Positions 35,346-45,997 of a stretch of DNA of 64,000 bases are shown in pieces. A program made the position numbers and the translations under genes. The stretch's first letter is position 1, and every line of letters starts with the position of its first letter. The stretch is from Gnetum montanum. Lineage: Eukaryota > Streptophyta > Gnetopsida > Gnetales > Gnetaceae. The notes beneath the pieces were generated by a model. That model was given only the letters and a program-made list of their open reading frames with translations, searched no databases and had not been told where the DNA came from. Location of the stretch: NCBI GenBank assembly GCA_015680685.1, contig MNCI01033540.1, positions 7,643 through 71,642 of the forward strand, written 5' to 3'.

Positions 35346-38300
35346 AGGGGATTAATGCCTAATTAGTTAAAAATATCTTATTAACATCATCTTTTATAAA
35401 AAATCTATGATTGATAGAAAGAAATCCAATTCTTAGGGGATGATAAATTTACTATAAGCAATACTAAAGGAATCAAATATGGTACATTAGATCTCTTTTT
35501 TTGAGAGGAACAATAAAGAAACTATATTAAAAGGTGTACCACCAAAACATTGAGCATACAACCATTATGTATGATTCCCAAGTAATTGGCTAATAAAAAA
35601 TACAAAAATTTCTTTAGAGTAATGACAAAAAGGAAAAATGAAACTAGTAAATTAGGACAACATGGTACAATAAGATCACAATGATAAAACTTGGGCCTTG
35701 CTAGACATGCAAAAATGTAATGGCTTTCCAAGGGATTGAATCCAAGTCCAACTTGATCATAAAAAAAAATAAAAATCCATGAGACTAAATAATAAATAAA
35801 CATTATCTCATCTAATAGTTCATCTTTTCAAAAACCATTTCTTAATAAGAAATAATGAGTCTCATAGAAATCAATAACATTTCATAGTCAATGAAAGAAG
35901 ATATGTTCAGTAGTTTAATGGGATACATTTGTACAACACTAATGAAAGAAGAGAGATTAGTAATGATGAGGGATATTATGATGCTATTGGAGGCTAAAAG
36001 GAAAGATATCAACAACAACAAAGTTTAGGGAACATTCAACACTTTGGAAAAGAAATGCTACAATCATTGATCATATTAAAAAGTATTGATGAGCATTCAA
36101 GCTTCTTTTGGTTTGAGAATGAAGTTGCAAAAGAAGCCATGAGGATTAAGCTTAGTCAGAGGTAATTAATCTACCTATATAGAGCTAGGACCTTTACAAA
36201 CCTCAAGGTTATTAAAGTAAGGAGGGAGCCCTTATTTTCGGAAGAAGGCCCAAGGGCTTGAATAATAAGGTGCTAGGCTCCAAGCTCATGATACATGGTA
36301 AGCACTACATGGCCAAAGCACTTGCTAAAACCACATGACATTGTGCTTTTAATAACATAATGGATTATTTAACATTTTCATCATAGTTGTCATTCAAGGA
36401 TAATGGGAAATAGTAATAGCTCCAAGGATGAAGGAGAGGGAATGGGGTTGGGACAAGGGCTATCAAGTTATTTGATATTGGGAATGTTAAAAAGATTGAT
36501 TGTAATATAGGTGGAAGATATAACAGAGCTTTAATAAGGAGCCTAAGTAATACCCTGTAAGAAATCACGAAGAGTCACAAGACCACCACTTATCTAAGCT
36601 TCCTTCTAAGCTCACTTGCTAGAAAGGAAGATAGGTAGAACCAATCTTTCATGGTACTTAGCTAGAAACTGCAAAGCAGATAAAAATGTATACTATAGAG
36701 CAATATGATCACAACATCAAGCATCACACACCTAGTAAGCTATCTTATGAGTTCTTCCAATGGCATCAACATTGAAGATTTTGGATATGCATCACTCCTG
36801 AATGATATCACAAGGAAATTACTGAAAAATGTCTTAAGCTTCATGATACCAAAGAGATCTGCATGGGTGATAACCTTACCATTGATAGAAATTTTGATGG
36901 CAAAGGTCACTAACTTTGTCTTCCTTAACAAAGACATACTTTTCATTACATGTTTGGATAACCTACATCATCCATGAACATGGCCAACCATGCAAAGAAA
37001 AATAATAGCTATCCCATCCTACAATAATAAAAAAATAAAGGATGATAAAGTTATGAAGATTGACATGGAATGTGGGCTCATGCATCATCAAGAATTTAAT
37101 AGGTAAGGTCATGATAAAATTATAAATCAAGCTTCACTTGCCACAGTTTTTTAACTCTTTTATAACAACAATGAGTGGAGAGTACACTCTATTAGAATAG
37201 AAGATTTAAAAAAAATTAATCCAGAGATTTCACATTATCTTAATTCCCAAAGCAATTATATCTATGTATGTGAGCCTAGAGCCCATAACCAAAATCGAGG
37301 ACTAAAATTCAACTTTGATCCTACTACTAATCCTAATGATAAGAGTGTCTATATCTTTATAGAAAGAATAATTAATGAAGAGATGCTCTAACATTTCTAA
37401 GTGATGATAGTAGAAGAAAGAACATAGTGCTAGGTGATAATCCCTTTGTTGGATATTTTCTAATATTAGGACAACGTGGTATCCAAGAAGCTAACTAAAG
37501 AACTGAGTCTTCAAGTAGCATGAAAGCCTCCAGAGTTCTGTTCATCATCCATTATACTCAAAATATCTATTGAAGAGAGAGAAGATCCAGTTGTTTCTAG
37601 AGGTAATTGAAGAGAAGAGATGATCCCCATCAGCCCCCAAAGGAGGTACCATCTATGAAGAGTACATTGAAACCTCACAAGTTGTAAATGAATATTACCA
37701 TATAGGATGAGGGAATGAATGAGGGAGTGAGGCCTCAAAAAGTTAAGCTAGCCTAGATAAGTTACCACTATATAGTTAAGCCATAACATCATTAAAAGGA
37801 AATCATCCCTTATGCTAATGCTAGAATGAAAATCCATCACTAAGAAGCTAATACTAAGATTTCCTTTTCTAAAGCTTTACTTTTTAAGTAATCATAGGAA
37901 AATCCATCTCCATTTGATGGAGCACTAAACTACTCTAGATGCATTTGGAATAGATTTAATGTGACTATAAATCTAGAGAGCACATTATATCTAATATTTT
38001 TCTCAAGAGGACCAAATCTTGAAGTTTGGTACTAAGAATACATGTCTTATCATGAATAGGAGACCATAGCTACCTATATGTTTAGGAAAAGTGATCATAT
38101 CCCATTGCACAAGCTAAAGCTAGTGTTTCTCCTCTATTCCTCACTAGAAGAATTTACAAATAATATAATTAATCTTATTAAAAATATCCATTGGGGAAGA
38201 AAGAACTAACATGTTGTAAATGAAGATTCTTGAAAGCACTACTTTAGTTAGAGTGAGTTTCCTAGATGCTAAAATAAGTAAGAGTTTCTAGGTTGCTAGT

Positions 38301-39122
38301 TTTCATTGAAGCATGTTCAACACTTAGCTTCACATAGAAGCTTTATTTTTCCTAGTAAATAATGGTTCACTGAGATAAACTACTAGAAATGTTTCCACTT
38401 GATAGTGAAAGAGGTTGATAATCCACTAAAACATGGCTTGAGAATAGTTGATATCCAAGCATAATAACTTTTGTTTGTTGAAAACTAGACCTATACTCTT
38501 ACTAAAAAGCTTCAAAGTAATTCTAACTCTTTTAGCCTCATCAACTAAAACTTTAAAGAAATTAAGGGTATCATTCATGTACTAAAGGATGTAGCCTCTT
38601 CAAGAGAAGGGCTATTGGCCTTACAAGCATCCAAATATTAGGAGATATTATACACAATAAGGAAGAAGAGGTAGGACAAGAGAGGGTTACCATGTCTTAG
38701 CTTCTGTGAAGAAGCAAAGGATTCTAGCATGAATAGAGTCTTTGTGAAGAAAAATTAGATAACATGAATTATCAAAACAAAGAAACTATAATTGAAATCC
38801 AATAGGAAGACCTCTATATAATAAAAAACAAATATATGACTACACTTTTGGTTAAACCCCAAGTTTTTATAAGTTCTTAAACCTTTACATCTAATCACTC
38901 TCAATATCTTGATTATTTCATCTATAATTTATAATTCAAAAGGATATTTCTATGTATCAGACCACATTTAAGCTTTTATAATAGAAAAAATGTAGTATTT
39001 TAATGTCATTTGGTTAAACCTAATTATCCTAGAAACAAGACAAGAATTGAAATGAAGATCCCAAGAAAACTACTAAAGATTTATCATGAAGAGTTTAAAA
39101 ATATGCCTTATTTATTCTATGT
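35346..39122 (-). mobile_element. LINE-3 (L1-type), degenerate
   Basis: Minus-strand fragments in the right order: reverse transcriptase palm with QKLRHGNPLLSYLFFLI near 38690-38640 (family pattern G.RQGDPLSP.LF), then a changed YADD box, seen as YMNDT near 38580, followed by FSKSIGLVFNKQKL near 38500, and the block LASRKLTLTKVVLSRI near 38250 (family: L..G+.TLIK.VL). Sequence further down to 35346 is poorly readable. Cut at 39122 by A3. Confidence 0.7.
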
Positions 39123-39127
39123 AAATT

Positions 39128-40001
39128 TGATGAGCATCATTTGGGATGACTACAATATCGCGTATGCTATATCGCAGTCGTGATATCGCATACGCGATAT
39201 CATAGCCCAACCCACAATATCGCATATGCAATATCGCAACTTGTCTCCTCATCTATAAATAAGAGGTAGACAAATGAGTTAGAAATAATTAGAGCTTTTT
39301 ATCAATTTTAGTTTAGAGTTAAGTTTGATTTTAGTTCTTGTTTTTCCTCTCAACCCTTTTCCTCTCAGTGTATGCCCATAGTGTGGTGATTGTAATTGTA
39401 CGACATCCTTTATTCGAGTGTGACATACTTGGACATGCACATGATTGGCAATAAAGATTGAGATTACTTCATCATTGCAACATTCACTTAGATTAATCAT
39501 TTAATTAATTGTTATTTACTTCTTTTCTAGTTAACCTCTCTCACCCTTAAACTCATGTTAAAACATGGAATGAGTACGACCTGATTACGAGCATTTAAGT
39601 GTGACTACGTGGTAACCCAGTAGCATACCTAGGATTTGCGCTTGGTAATCCTAGTGGTAGTCATGCACGAAGTCCAAGATGTGTATGGATAATCAAGGAA
39701 CAGATGCTCATCGCACTTAGGCTAGTTTAGATTCTCTCACCCTCTCTCTCCTAGATTAGTGAATATTACTTTCCATTGCCTTTAGGAGTAGCGTTAGATT
39801 AGAAACCACATCATACACCTCACTCTAGACTAAACCATACATGGAAAAGCTAATGCTAGTCCAGGTGGGAAGATAATGAACTACAACCTATGATTAACTA
39901 TCTAGATGCCACAACTAGTCCGTATGCGGAGTTTGACTGGATCACACGTGTAATGCTCATATTCATATGGTTGAGTGTAGGGGATACCTCGACACTCATC
40001 A
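39128..40001 (+). repeat. A3 5' LTR
   Basis: An 874-bp LTR. U3 holds three palindrome units within 39155-39240, the clearest being GATATCGCATACGCGATATC at 39182-39201. TATA box TATAAATA at 39254-39261. R-U5 follows, ending ACACTCATCA. Confidence 0.9.
39150..39261 (+). promoter_or_regulatory. A3 LTR promoter: palindrome array and TATA box
   Basis: Three 20-22-bp near-perfect inverted repeats with GATATCGC arms lie within 90 bp, ending about 15 bp before TATAAATA. The spacing and repetition suggest binding sites for a dimeric factor; no factor is known to me for this motif. The partner LTR carries the same array at about 45140-45230. Confidence 0.55.
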
Positions 40002-40002
40002 T

Positions 40003-40020
40003 TAGCACCATTGCCAGGGA
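40003..40020 (+). other. A3 primer-binding site (tRNA-Asp type)
   Basis: TAGCACCATTGCCAGGGA, 14 of 18 matches to the tRNA-Asp complement, all differences G-to-A. Confidence 0.85.
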
Positions 40021-40142
40021 CGGTGCTAGTTATCTAGATTAGTTATATCATACAAGGTCATTGTATAGGAATTAACAATATATCTTTTAAGAAGAATTAA
40101 TTACAAAAATTCACATACAAATTCACACATAGCTTCACAACC

Positions 40143-42125
40143 ATGCCTCTCCTACAAGACTATGATAATGTCATACCTAGTGAGGAAATTCATTAGAGAA
40201 CTGATGAATTATATGACAATGAAGATTGGAGTATGCAATCTGAAGTGGGGATTTCTTATAAACATAAATGAAGGCAATATCATCCCAACCCATAAAGGCA
40301 TAACTTACTTGATGATGATGAACCCCCACTGGCCACTACAAGCCTAATGCAAATACAAGAAGTTGTTCAAATCTCACATAGGCATCATAAAGAGAGCTGT
40401 CTACCCAGGCTCAATTTAAACAACTTCCCTAATTTTTCAGGAGGCTATGACTTAGATCCACATCAGCATTTACAAACCTTCTATAATGCATGTACATGGA
40501 ACAACATTGATAATGGGTGGAAAAAACTCAAGCTCTTCCCTATGACACTCGTTGACCAAGAAAAAGTATGGTATAGATCATTAAAACCAAATTTAATACA
40601 ACATTGGCCAACAATGGTAGAACTTTTTAACAAACGATATCAAACCTATGCAAAAGTGTTGGCCTTGAGAAAACAAATCCAAGAGTGGAAACAAGCACAA
40701 CATGAACCTTTGGACATGGCCTTAGAAAGATATTATGCACTATTAAACAATTGTCCAGACCATGGGTTTTCCAAGGAAAGGCTAGTGCACCATATCATTG
40801 ATGGGCTTCGTAATGCAACAATAGAAACCCTAGGGATGTATGCCCAAGGTCAATTATATGAACTACGAACCCATCAAGTCCAAGAGCTTATTAAGCAGGT
40901 AGCAAAAGAAGAAGGAGAAATGATTAGATGGGAGAATGTTGAAAAACATCAACATGACCAAAATCTCAACTTTACAAAGGTCCATAATCATAAAAAGGAG
41001 AAATCAACCTATCATAAGAAGAAAGAACCATCTTTGCCAATACAACAATCATTAGAAGAAGTCGAGGCAAAGATCAATAAGATGTTGGAATGGATGTATA
41101 AAAAGTGTGGAGAATTTATCGATATTATTGGAGATAGAGTTTTGACAACCCAAGAAGTAGGAAAAAACATTAGACAATCGAAAGGAAGGGATAAGAAAAA
41201 TAAGATCTCAACTGCCAATCATATATATGAATGCAACATATGCCTGTACGATCACCCCAAGGGCCAATGCCCAATCCTATCACATTTATATGAGCATTGA
41301 GGAAACATGTTACACCCAAAGTTTGTATAGAGATACTGTGTTTGATCACAATGGCAAAAATCCCAGTCATGGGGGAGACCACCCCTAAACTAGAGACACC
41401 CTTCATATCATCCAAATCCAAATGCTTACCTAGTTCAACATCATGTTTCTCCAACTGGGCCAACATACTCTATCTCACTGCATTATCATTCTCCTCAATA
41501 CTATCAGCCCATGCCTTCAACACAACCACTGCCTTGTGTACCTTACACTACTCCTCCTAATTTTCAACATTCTCAACCTTCCCTCCTTCTACATCACCAC
41601 CAACTGTTCCTAAGGTATTGCACCATAGCAATAACCCATGAATGCTACTTGTGCTACTGTTTCCAACAGCGGTGATAGACCTTAGCCACATCGAAGATGT
41701 CCCTTCTTTAGAAATGACCCTAGGAAGGGACAACACAATTCCAAGGCCACTGCATCCTCCAACTCAGCACAAGTCCAACCCTATGGTGCATCCTTACCTT
41801 TGAACCCAATGCCTCATGTTAATTCATCAGGGCCACCAATCAACACTCCAACAACCATACGACCCAATGAACATAGCCATGGGAGGCAATGTCCTAATCC
41901 TCGCATACCATCTAATTGTCCCAATTATCATAGTGGGTCAACTCTTTATCCAAGAAACACATCTCATAAATTACCCCATTATGTTTACTATAATCAAGTG
42001 TGTGAACCCCAATGGGGTAAGTATGGCCAAGTTCTGATATTTCTGACATGTAAGGATCCTCATCGTCATTTATTAATCCTTTCCTTCCTCAACCGTTTAG
42101 TTATGAGGGATATCCCTCATTCTAA
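40143..42125 (+). pseudogene. A3 gag (open from 40347 to 41300, otherwise broken)
   Basis: The original start is probably the ATG at 40143, in frame with 40347. Codon 18 is TAG where A1 and A2 have TGG (Trp). From the in-frame ATG at 40347, 317 codons are open. They hold the gag core: LNNFPNFSGGYDLDPHQHL, MVELFNKRYQTYAKVLALRK, YYALLNNCPDHGFSKERL and LYELRTHQVQELI. A Lys/Glu-rich linker and a zinc knuckle follow, CNICLYDHPKGQC, spaced C-x2-C-x3-H-x4-C rather than the usual C-x2-C-x4-H-x4-C. After a stop at 41298 the Pro/Ser-rich tail runs broken to YEGYPSF-like and TAA at 42123. Retrotransposon particle protein by family; not intact here. Confidence 0.8.
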
Positions 42126-42870
42126 TAACAAGTAGGATTAATAATCATTTTTTATTTTCTTTAATTTTACAACTTTTTGTTTTCTAGTTTTTCATTTTTC
42201 AATTTATTTTTTAATCTTTTTTATCTTTTTTTTTTTCTTTTTTTCCTTTTACGTTTTTTATAAGTAATCTCGTCTATGAATAAAACACTCATGTGGATCA
42301 TTGGTTGAGGTGTGTTTTATGTTTTCAAGTCACGAATGATCAATTATTTGGACTGTGAGCCCATTACACCCACTCATCCATTCTACAAATAAGAGGTTTT
42401 ATTCGAGGGTACAATGATATTCTTGACATTTTAAAAACTTAAAATTAATTTTGTGGTCATTGTACCCAAAATGAATAAGGATGGACCAAGAGGGAATGAT
42501 TAGGGTGTGACATCAAGGGGACTTGCAAATTCTCTTGGGTGACATCTGTGGGAGTTATCATGCAACATGGTTGTACTAAGATCCTTGTAGATCTAACAAA
42601 AAATGGGAGTAAGAGGAATCAAAAGGGGCACTAAGAAATCAAATGTTTTTCTAGGGGGTCCAATTGGAAAGACATGCACCCATGCCTGAAAGTTGGTGGC
42701 TTCTTTGGATTCAACAATCAAAAAAGAAAAGAGGAAAGAAGAAAGAAAGAAAAAGAGAAGGAAGTGCCACAAAACAAAAATCACTCCTCCCTTGAACAAA
42801 ATGCCAAGTGATCGTACTCCTTGTTGTTATGGTACTCTCATAGTTTCTCATCATGGGATGAAACAATGCA

Positions 42871-43131
42871 ATGTCACTAATTAGACAAATGTACTTGGTC
42901 CTGATCTTGGAATGATGGGTTAATGACACATTAATCATGTTTTTCACATAGGATTCATTGTGCCCTGGGTCAGTTACCTCATGTCCCAATCTCTACGATC
43001 CCTTCCATACTTTGTCTCATCTCACTGTTCATGTAATTGTAGCTCATTTCGTCTGTAACATAGAATTCTTACCTCATTCTGGTGATATTTACATGTGTGT
43101 GTGTTGTGGAGTTAGTGCAGATTACATTTAA
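42871..43131 (+). pseudogene. A3 copy of the 87-codon conserved open frame
   Basis: Same ATG, same length (261 nt) and same end (ADYI-stop) as in A1 and A2. Internal stops: TGA at codon 15, shared with A1 at the same codon, and a TAG just before DSLCPG. Indel-free relative to the other two copies. Function unknown. Confidence 0.4.
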
Positions 43132-43535
43132 CCCTTCTAGTGCCCACAGACACTTTTAAGTGTGGTTACACAAGGGCATTATAGGTAAGAACCTGCTTTG
43201 GGGAGGATCGACTTGTGTAATCTTTTGTAATCTTCATTTATGACATAGCTCACACACACCATTTCTTACCCTCATCATAATTTTTCATAATGTTCTTTCC
43301 CTACTATTATCCCTCTAAATTTCAATGTTCCTATGTACCATTACATAGCCTTCTTCTCCCATCCAAGATTTTATTGATAAAATCCACACAATCATTATTA
43401 ATTATGCCTTTCAAATTAATGGAATTACCCTAGCAACCTTTAACATGTGCCACATGTCCTTGCTTTCATATTTTATTTTCCAAAAAACCCTAAAAATTTG
43501 ATTTTTCCCTTGGGCCTAAAACATCAATAGGTCAT

Positions 43536-43625
43536 GATATCGCGTACGCAATATCACGGTCAACGTCATATCGTGTAATCGATGTCTCATACGCGATATC
43601 GTGTTCCTCCAAATGTATAAATAGG
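43536..43625 (+). promoter_or_regulatory. A3 internal promoter-like module
   Basis: A 20-bp inverted repeat GATATCGCGTACGCAATATC (43536-43555, one mismatch) and a second unit with ACGCGATATC (43591-43600) are followed by TATAAATAGG (43616-43625). It is the same palindrome-plus-TATA design as the LTR, but more than 1 kb downstream of gag. Expected role: start of a separate transcript for the accessory ORF (inference). Confidence 0.5.
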
Positions 43626-43631
43626 CAACAA

Positions 43632-43655
43632 CCCCCCCCCCCCCCCCCCCCCCCC
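43632..43655. repeat. Poly-C run of 24
   Basis: 24 consecutive C directly after the internal TATA box. A1 has only a CCCC at the comparable place. Length may be unreliable because homopolymers are error-prone in sequencing. Confidence 0.85.
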
Positions 43656-43895
43656 ACAACACTTAGGCTCATTTTGCACACATCACGTAGGGGAGTTTTT
43701 CAAATTTTTCTCTACGACTTACGAGTGTGACACCTTTTCTTTCATATCTGTATCTCGCTCGCTAGTACTCCGATTTTAACTCCGTCTGAACCTACTTGAA
43801 CCCAAAGTGTTCAGCTTAGTCATGGGGGAGGAACATATGTCTAAAAGCATCTAAATTTTTTGGAATTTATCATCACCCAAAGGACATCATCTAGG

Positions 43896-44134
43896 GTAAT
43901 TAGCTATAGCACTTAGAATAATTATGCCCAAAAATCATTTAATCCCTAGGTATACTGGAAAAATAAAATTGGAAACCACCTAAGTCATAGGACTCAACAT
44001 TATAATCTTTTGGAGACATGTTCTTCCCATAATTAACATCACACAGAAATAAAGTAAATCTATTAAGGCAAGTAGTAAGGTATAACCTAACTTTGGTAAC
44101 AACCTTACTAACAATTGGTCCCGTGTGATTGCAG
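43896..44134 (+). other. Putative intron upstream of the A3 accessory ORF
   Basis: Donor CTAGG|GTAATT and acceptor GTGTGATTGCAG|ATGGCCCC, with CTAAC about 20-25 nt before the acceptor. Length 239 nt, AT-rich. Donor context (TCATCACCCA...AGG|GTAATT) and acceptor context are both kept in A1. If used, the accessory ATG is the first three bases of the exon. Confidence 0.4.
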
Positions 44135-44948
44135 ATGGCCCCAAAACGCTAACAATAGGAAGGTCCTACTCAAGGTGTGATCAAAAAACCTAGGAGAGGT
44201 GAAGGACAAGTTCCTGTCGAACAACATGCAGAGCATGAGGAATGATCATTTAGTATCCATCAAGAAGACCCTGCTACTGTACAATCAAGGCAGGTGAAAG
44301 GAGGAGCTACTGCAGTATCTGAATAGGGACGATATCTCACGCTAACCTAGGATTGTGTTCAGACCNTTGAATAGGGACGATATCTCACGCTAACCTAGGA
44401 TTGTGTTCAGACCATCCATGAAAGGTCCATATTCATTGTAGTGATCATGGAATTAAACTTTGGACCTTTCGCAGAATTTTCTTCGGAAGCCGTTAGGGAT
44501 CACCTTAAAGGATCCCCATTATGGCCTACCCTCTCTGATAGCGATGCCTGGTACTTAGGGGAAACGTACCAATTTTGGCATAATAAAGAAGAAGGCACCA
44601 CGGTTAACAATTGTGGTGTGACTTGATTTCTCTATTCAAGCCATTTCAGAAGTATTAAACCTTCTGAATATAGGGCCAAAGGTTGCTCAGAACCAACTGG
44701 ACACCTTCAGAATCGAGAAACTTAATAAACTGTTGACAGAGAATAAAAGGGTGGCAAAAGAAAAAGAGAAGGCTGACTGGGATGCCTCTATGGCACAAGC
44801 GCAAACTTACATGCGTGCCAAGGCACTCAAGGCCTTACAAGAGGAGAAACTCTAGGTCATACTTCAACGCCATCAAGTATCAAAGCCTAGAGCACAAGAC
44901 AAGGGAAAAGCACCAATGGAGGAGCCACCGCCACCAGGAATTACATGA
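44135..44948 (+). pseudogene. A3 accessory ORF, shortened and broken
   Basis: Starts MAPKR at 44135 and ends DKGKAPMEEPPPPGIT-stop at 44946-44948. The central block YLGETYQFWHNKEEG (about 44547-44595) is very close to A1. A short coiled-coil remnant rich in Lys/Glu/Ala (about 44725-44850) replaces the ~1.2-kb coiled coil of A1. Several stops and at least one frameshift; part of the damage (44320-44413) is an assembly join, not biology. Confidence 0.55.
44320..44413. other. Assembly join: single N between two identical 46-bp copies
   Basis: Bases 44320-44365 and 44368-44413 are identical. Between them lie one N (44366) and one T. This is what unmerged overlapping contig ends give. The true sequence most likely has one copy. 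Confidence 0.9.
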
Positions 44949-45102
44949 GTTCCACCCATTTTTGTAGTTGTAGAACATTCCTTGTGTTGTGTCTTCATTT
45001 TTTTTTCATTCCACACTGCGGTGTAATCCCATTTTTCCTCATCTAATAATCTCATACCTATCCACTATGTAATCACTGTAACTCAAGGACGAGTTTTCAT
45101 TC

Positions 45103-45115
45103 ATTTGTGGGAGTA
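45103..45115 (+). other. A3 polypurine tract
   Basis: ATTTGTGGGAGTA directly before the 3' LTR start TGATGA; same position and type as in A1, A2 and B. Confidence 0.75.
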
Positions 45116-45992
45116 TGATGAGTCATCATTTGGAGTGACCACGATATCATGTATGCTATATCACGGTCGCAATATTGCATACACGATATCGCAGCCCAGC
45201 CCACGATATCGCATACGCGATATCACAGCTTGTCTCCTCATCTATAAATAAGAGGTAGATAGATGAGTTAGAAATCATTAGAGCTTTTTGTCAATTTTAT
45301 TTTATAGTTAAGTTTGATTTTAGTTCTTGTCTTTCCTCTCAACCCTTTTCCTCCCAGTGTATGCCTGCAGTGTGGTGATTGTAATTGTACGACATCCTTT
45401 ATTCAAGTGTGATCTACTTGGACATGCACATGATTGGCAATATAAAGATCAAGATTACTTCATCATTGCAGCATTCACTTAGATTAATCATTTAATTAAT
45501 TATTATTTACTGCTTTCCTAGTTAATCTCTCTCACCCTTAAACTCATGCTAAAACGCAGAATAAGTACAACTTGATTACGAGCATTTAAGTGTGACTATG
45601 TGGTAACCTAGTAGCATACCTAGGATCTGTGCTTGGTAATCCCAGTGGTAGTTGTGCACGAAGTCCAAGATGTTTATGGATAATTAAGGAACGAATGCTC
45701 ATCGCACTTAGGCTAGTTTAGATTCTCTCACCCTCTCTCTCCTAGATTAGTGAATAATACTTTCCATTGCCTTTAGGAGTAGCGTTAGATTAGAAACCAC
45801 ATCATACACCTCACTCTGGACTAAACCATACATGAAAAAGCTAATACTAGTCCAGGTGGGAAGACAATGAACTGCAACCTAAGATTAACTATCTAGATGC
45901 CACAACTAGTTCATATGCGGAGTTCGACCGGATCACGCATGTAATGCTCATATTCATATGGTTGAGTGTAGGGGGTACCTCGCCACTCATCA
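45116..45992 (+). repeat. A3 3' LTR
   Basis: An 877-bp partner of 39128-40001. Palindrome units at about 45140-45230 and TATAAATA at about 45244-45251. Ends CCACTCATCA, then AAATT. Confidence 0.9.
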
Positions 45993-45997
45993 AAATT

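Larger units (their letters stand above)
39128..45992 (+). mobile_element. Element A3: best-preserved family-A LTR element
   Basis: A 6865-bp unit with perfect AAATT duplications (39123-39127, 45993-45997) and TGATGA/TCATCA ends. Contents: LTR, primer site, gag with a 317-codon open stretch, the 87-codon frame, internal palindrome/TATA module, poly-C run, putative leader exon and intron, shortened accessory ORF, purine tract, LTR. The two LTRs are about 90% alike by eye. No pol domain was found between gag and the 3' LTR. It sits between two LINE copies. Confidence 0.9.

Noticed and set aside
39155-39240. Palindromes as miRNA precursor hairpins
   Set aside because: Each inverted repeat is only about 20 bp with no loop and sits as a promoter-proximal array; it is too short for a plant miRNA precursor.
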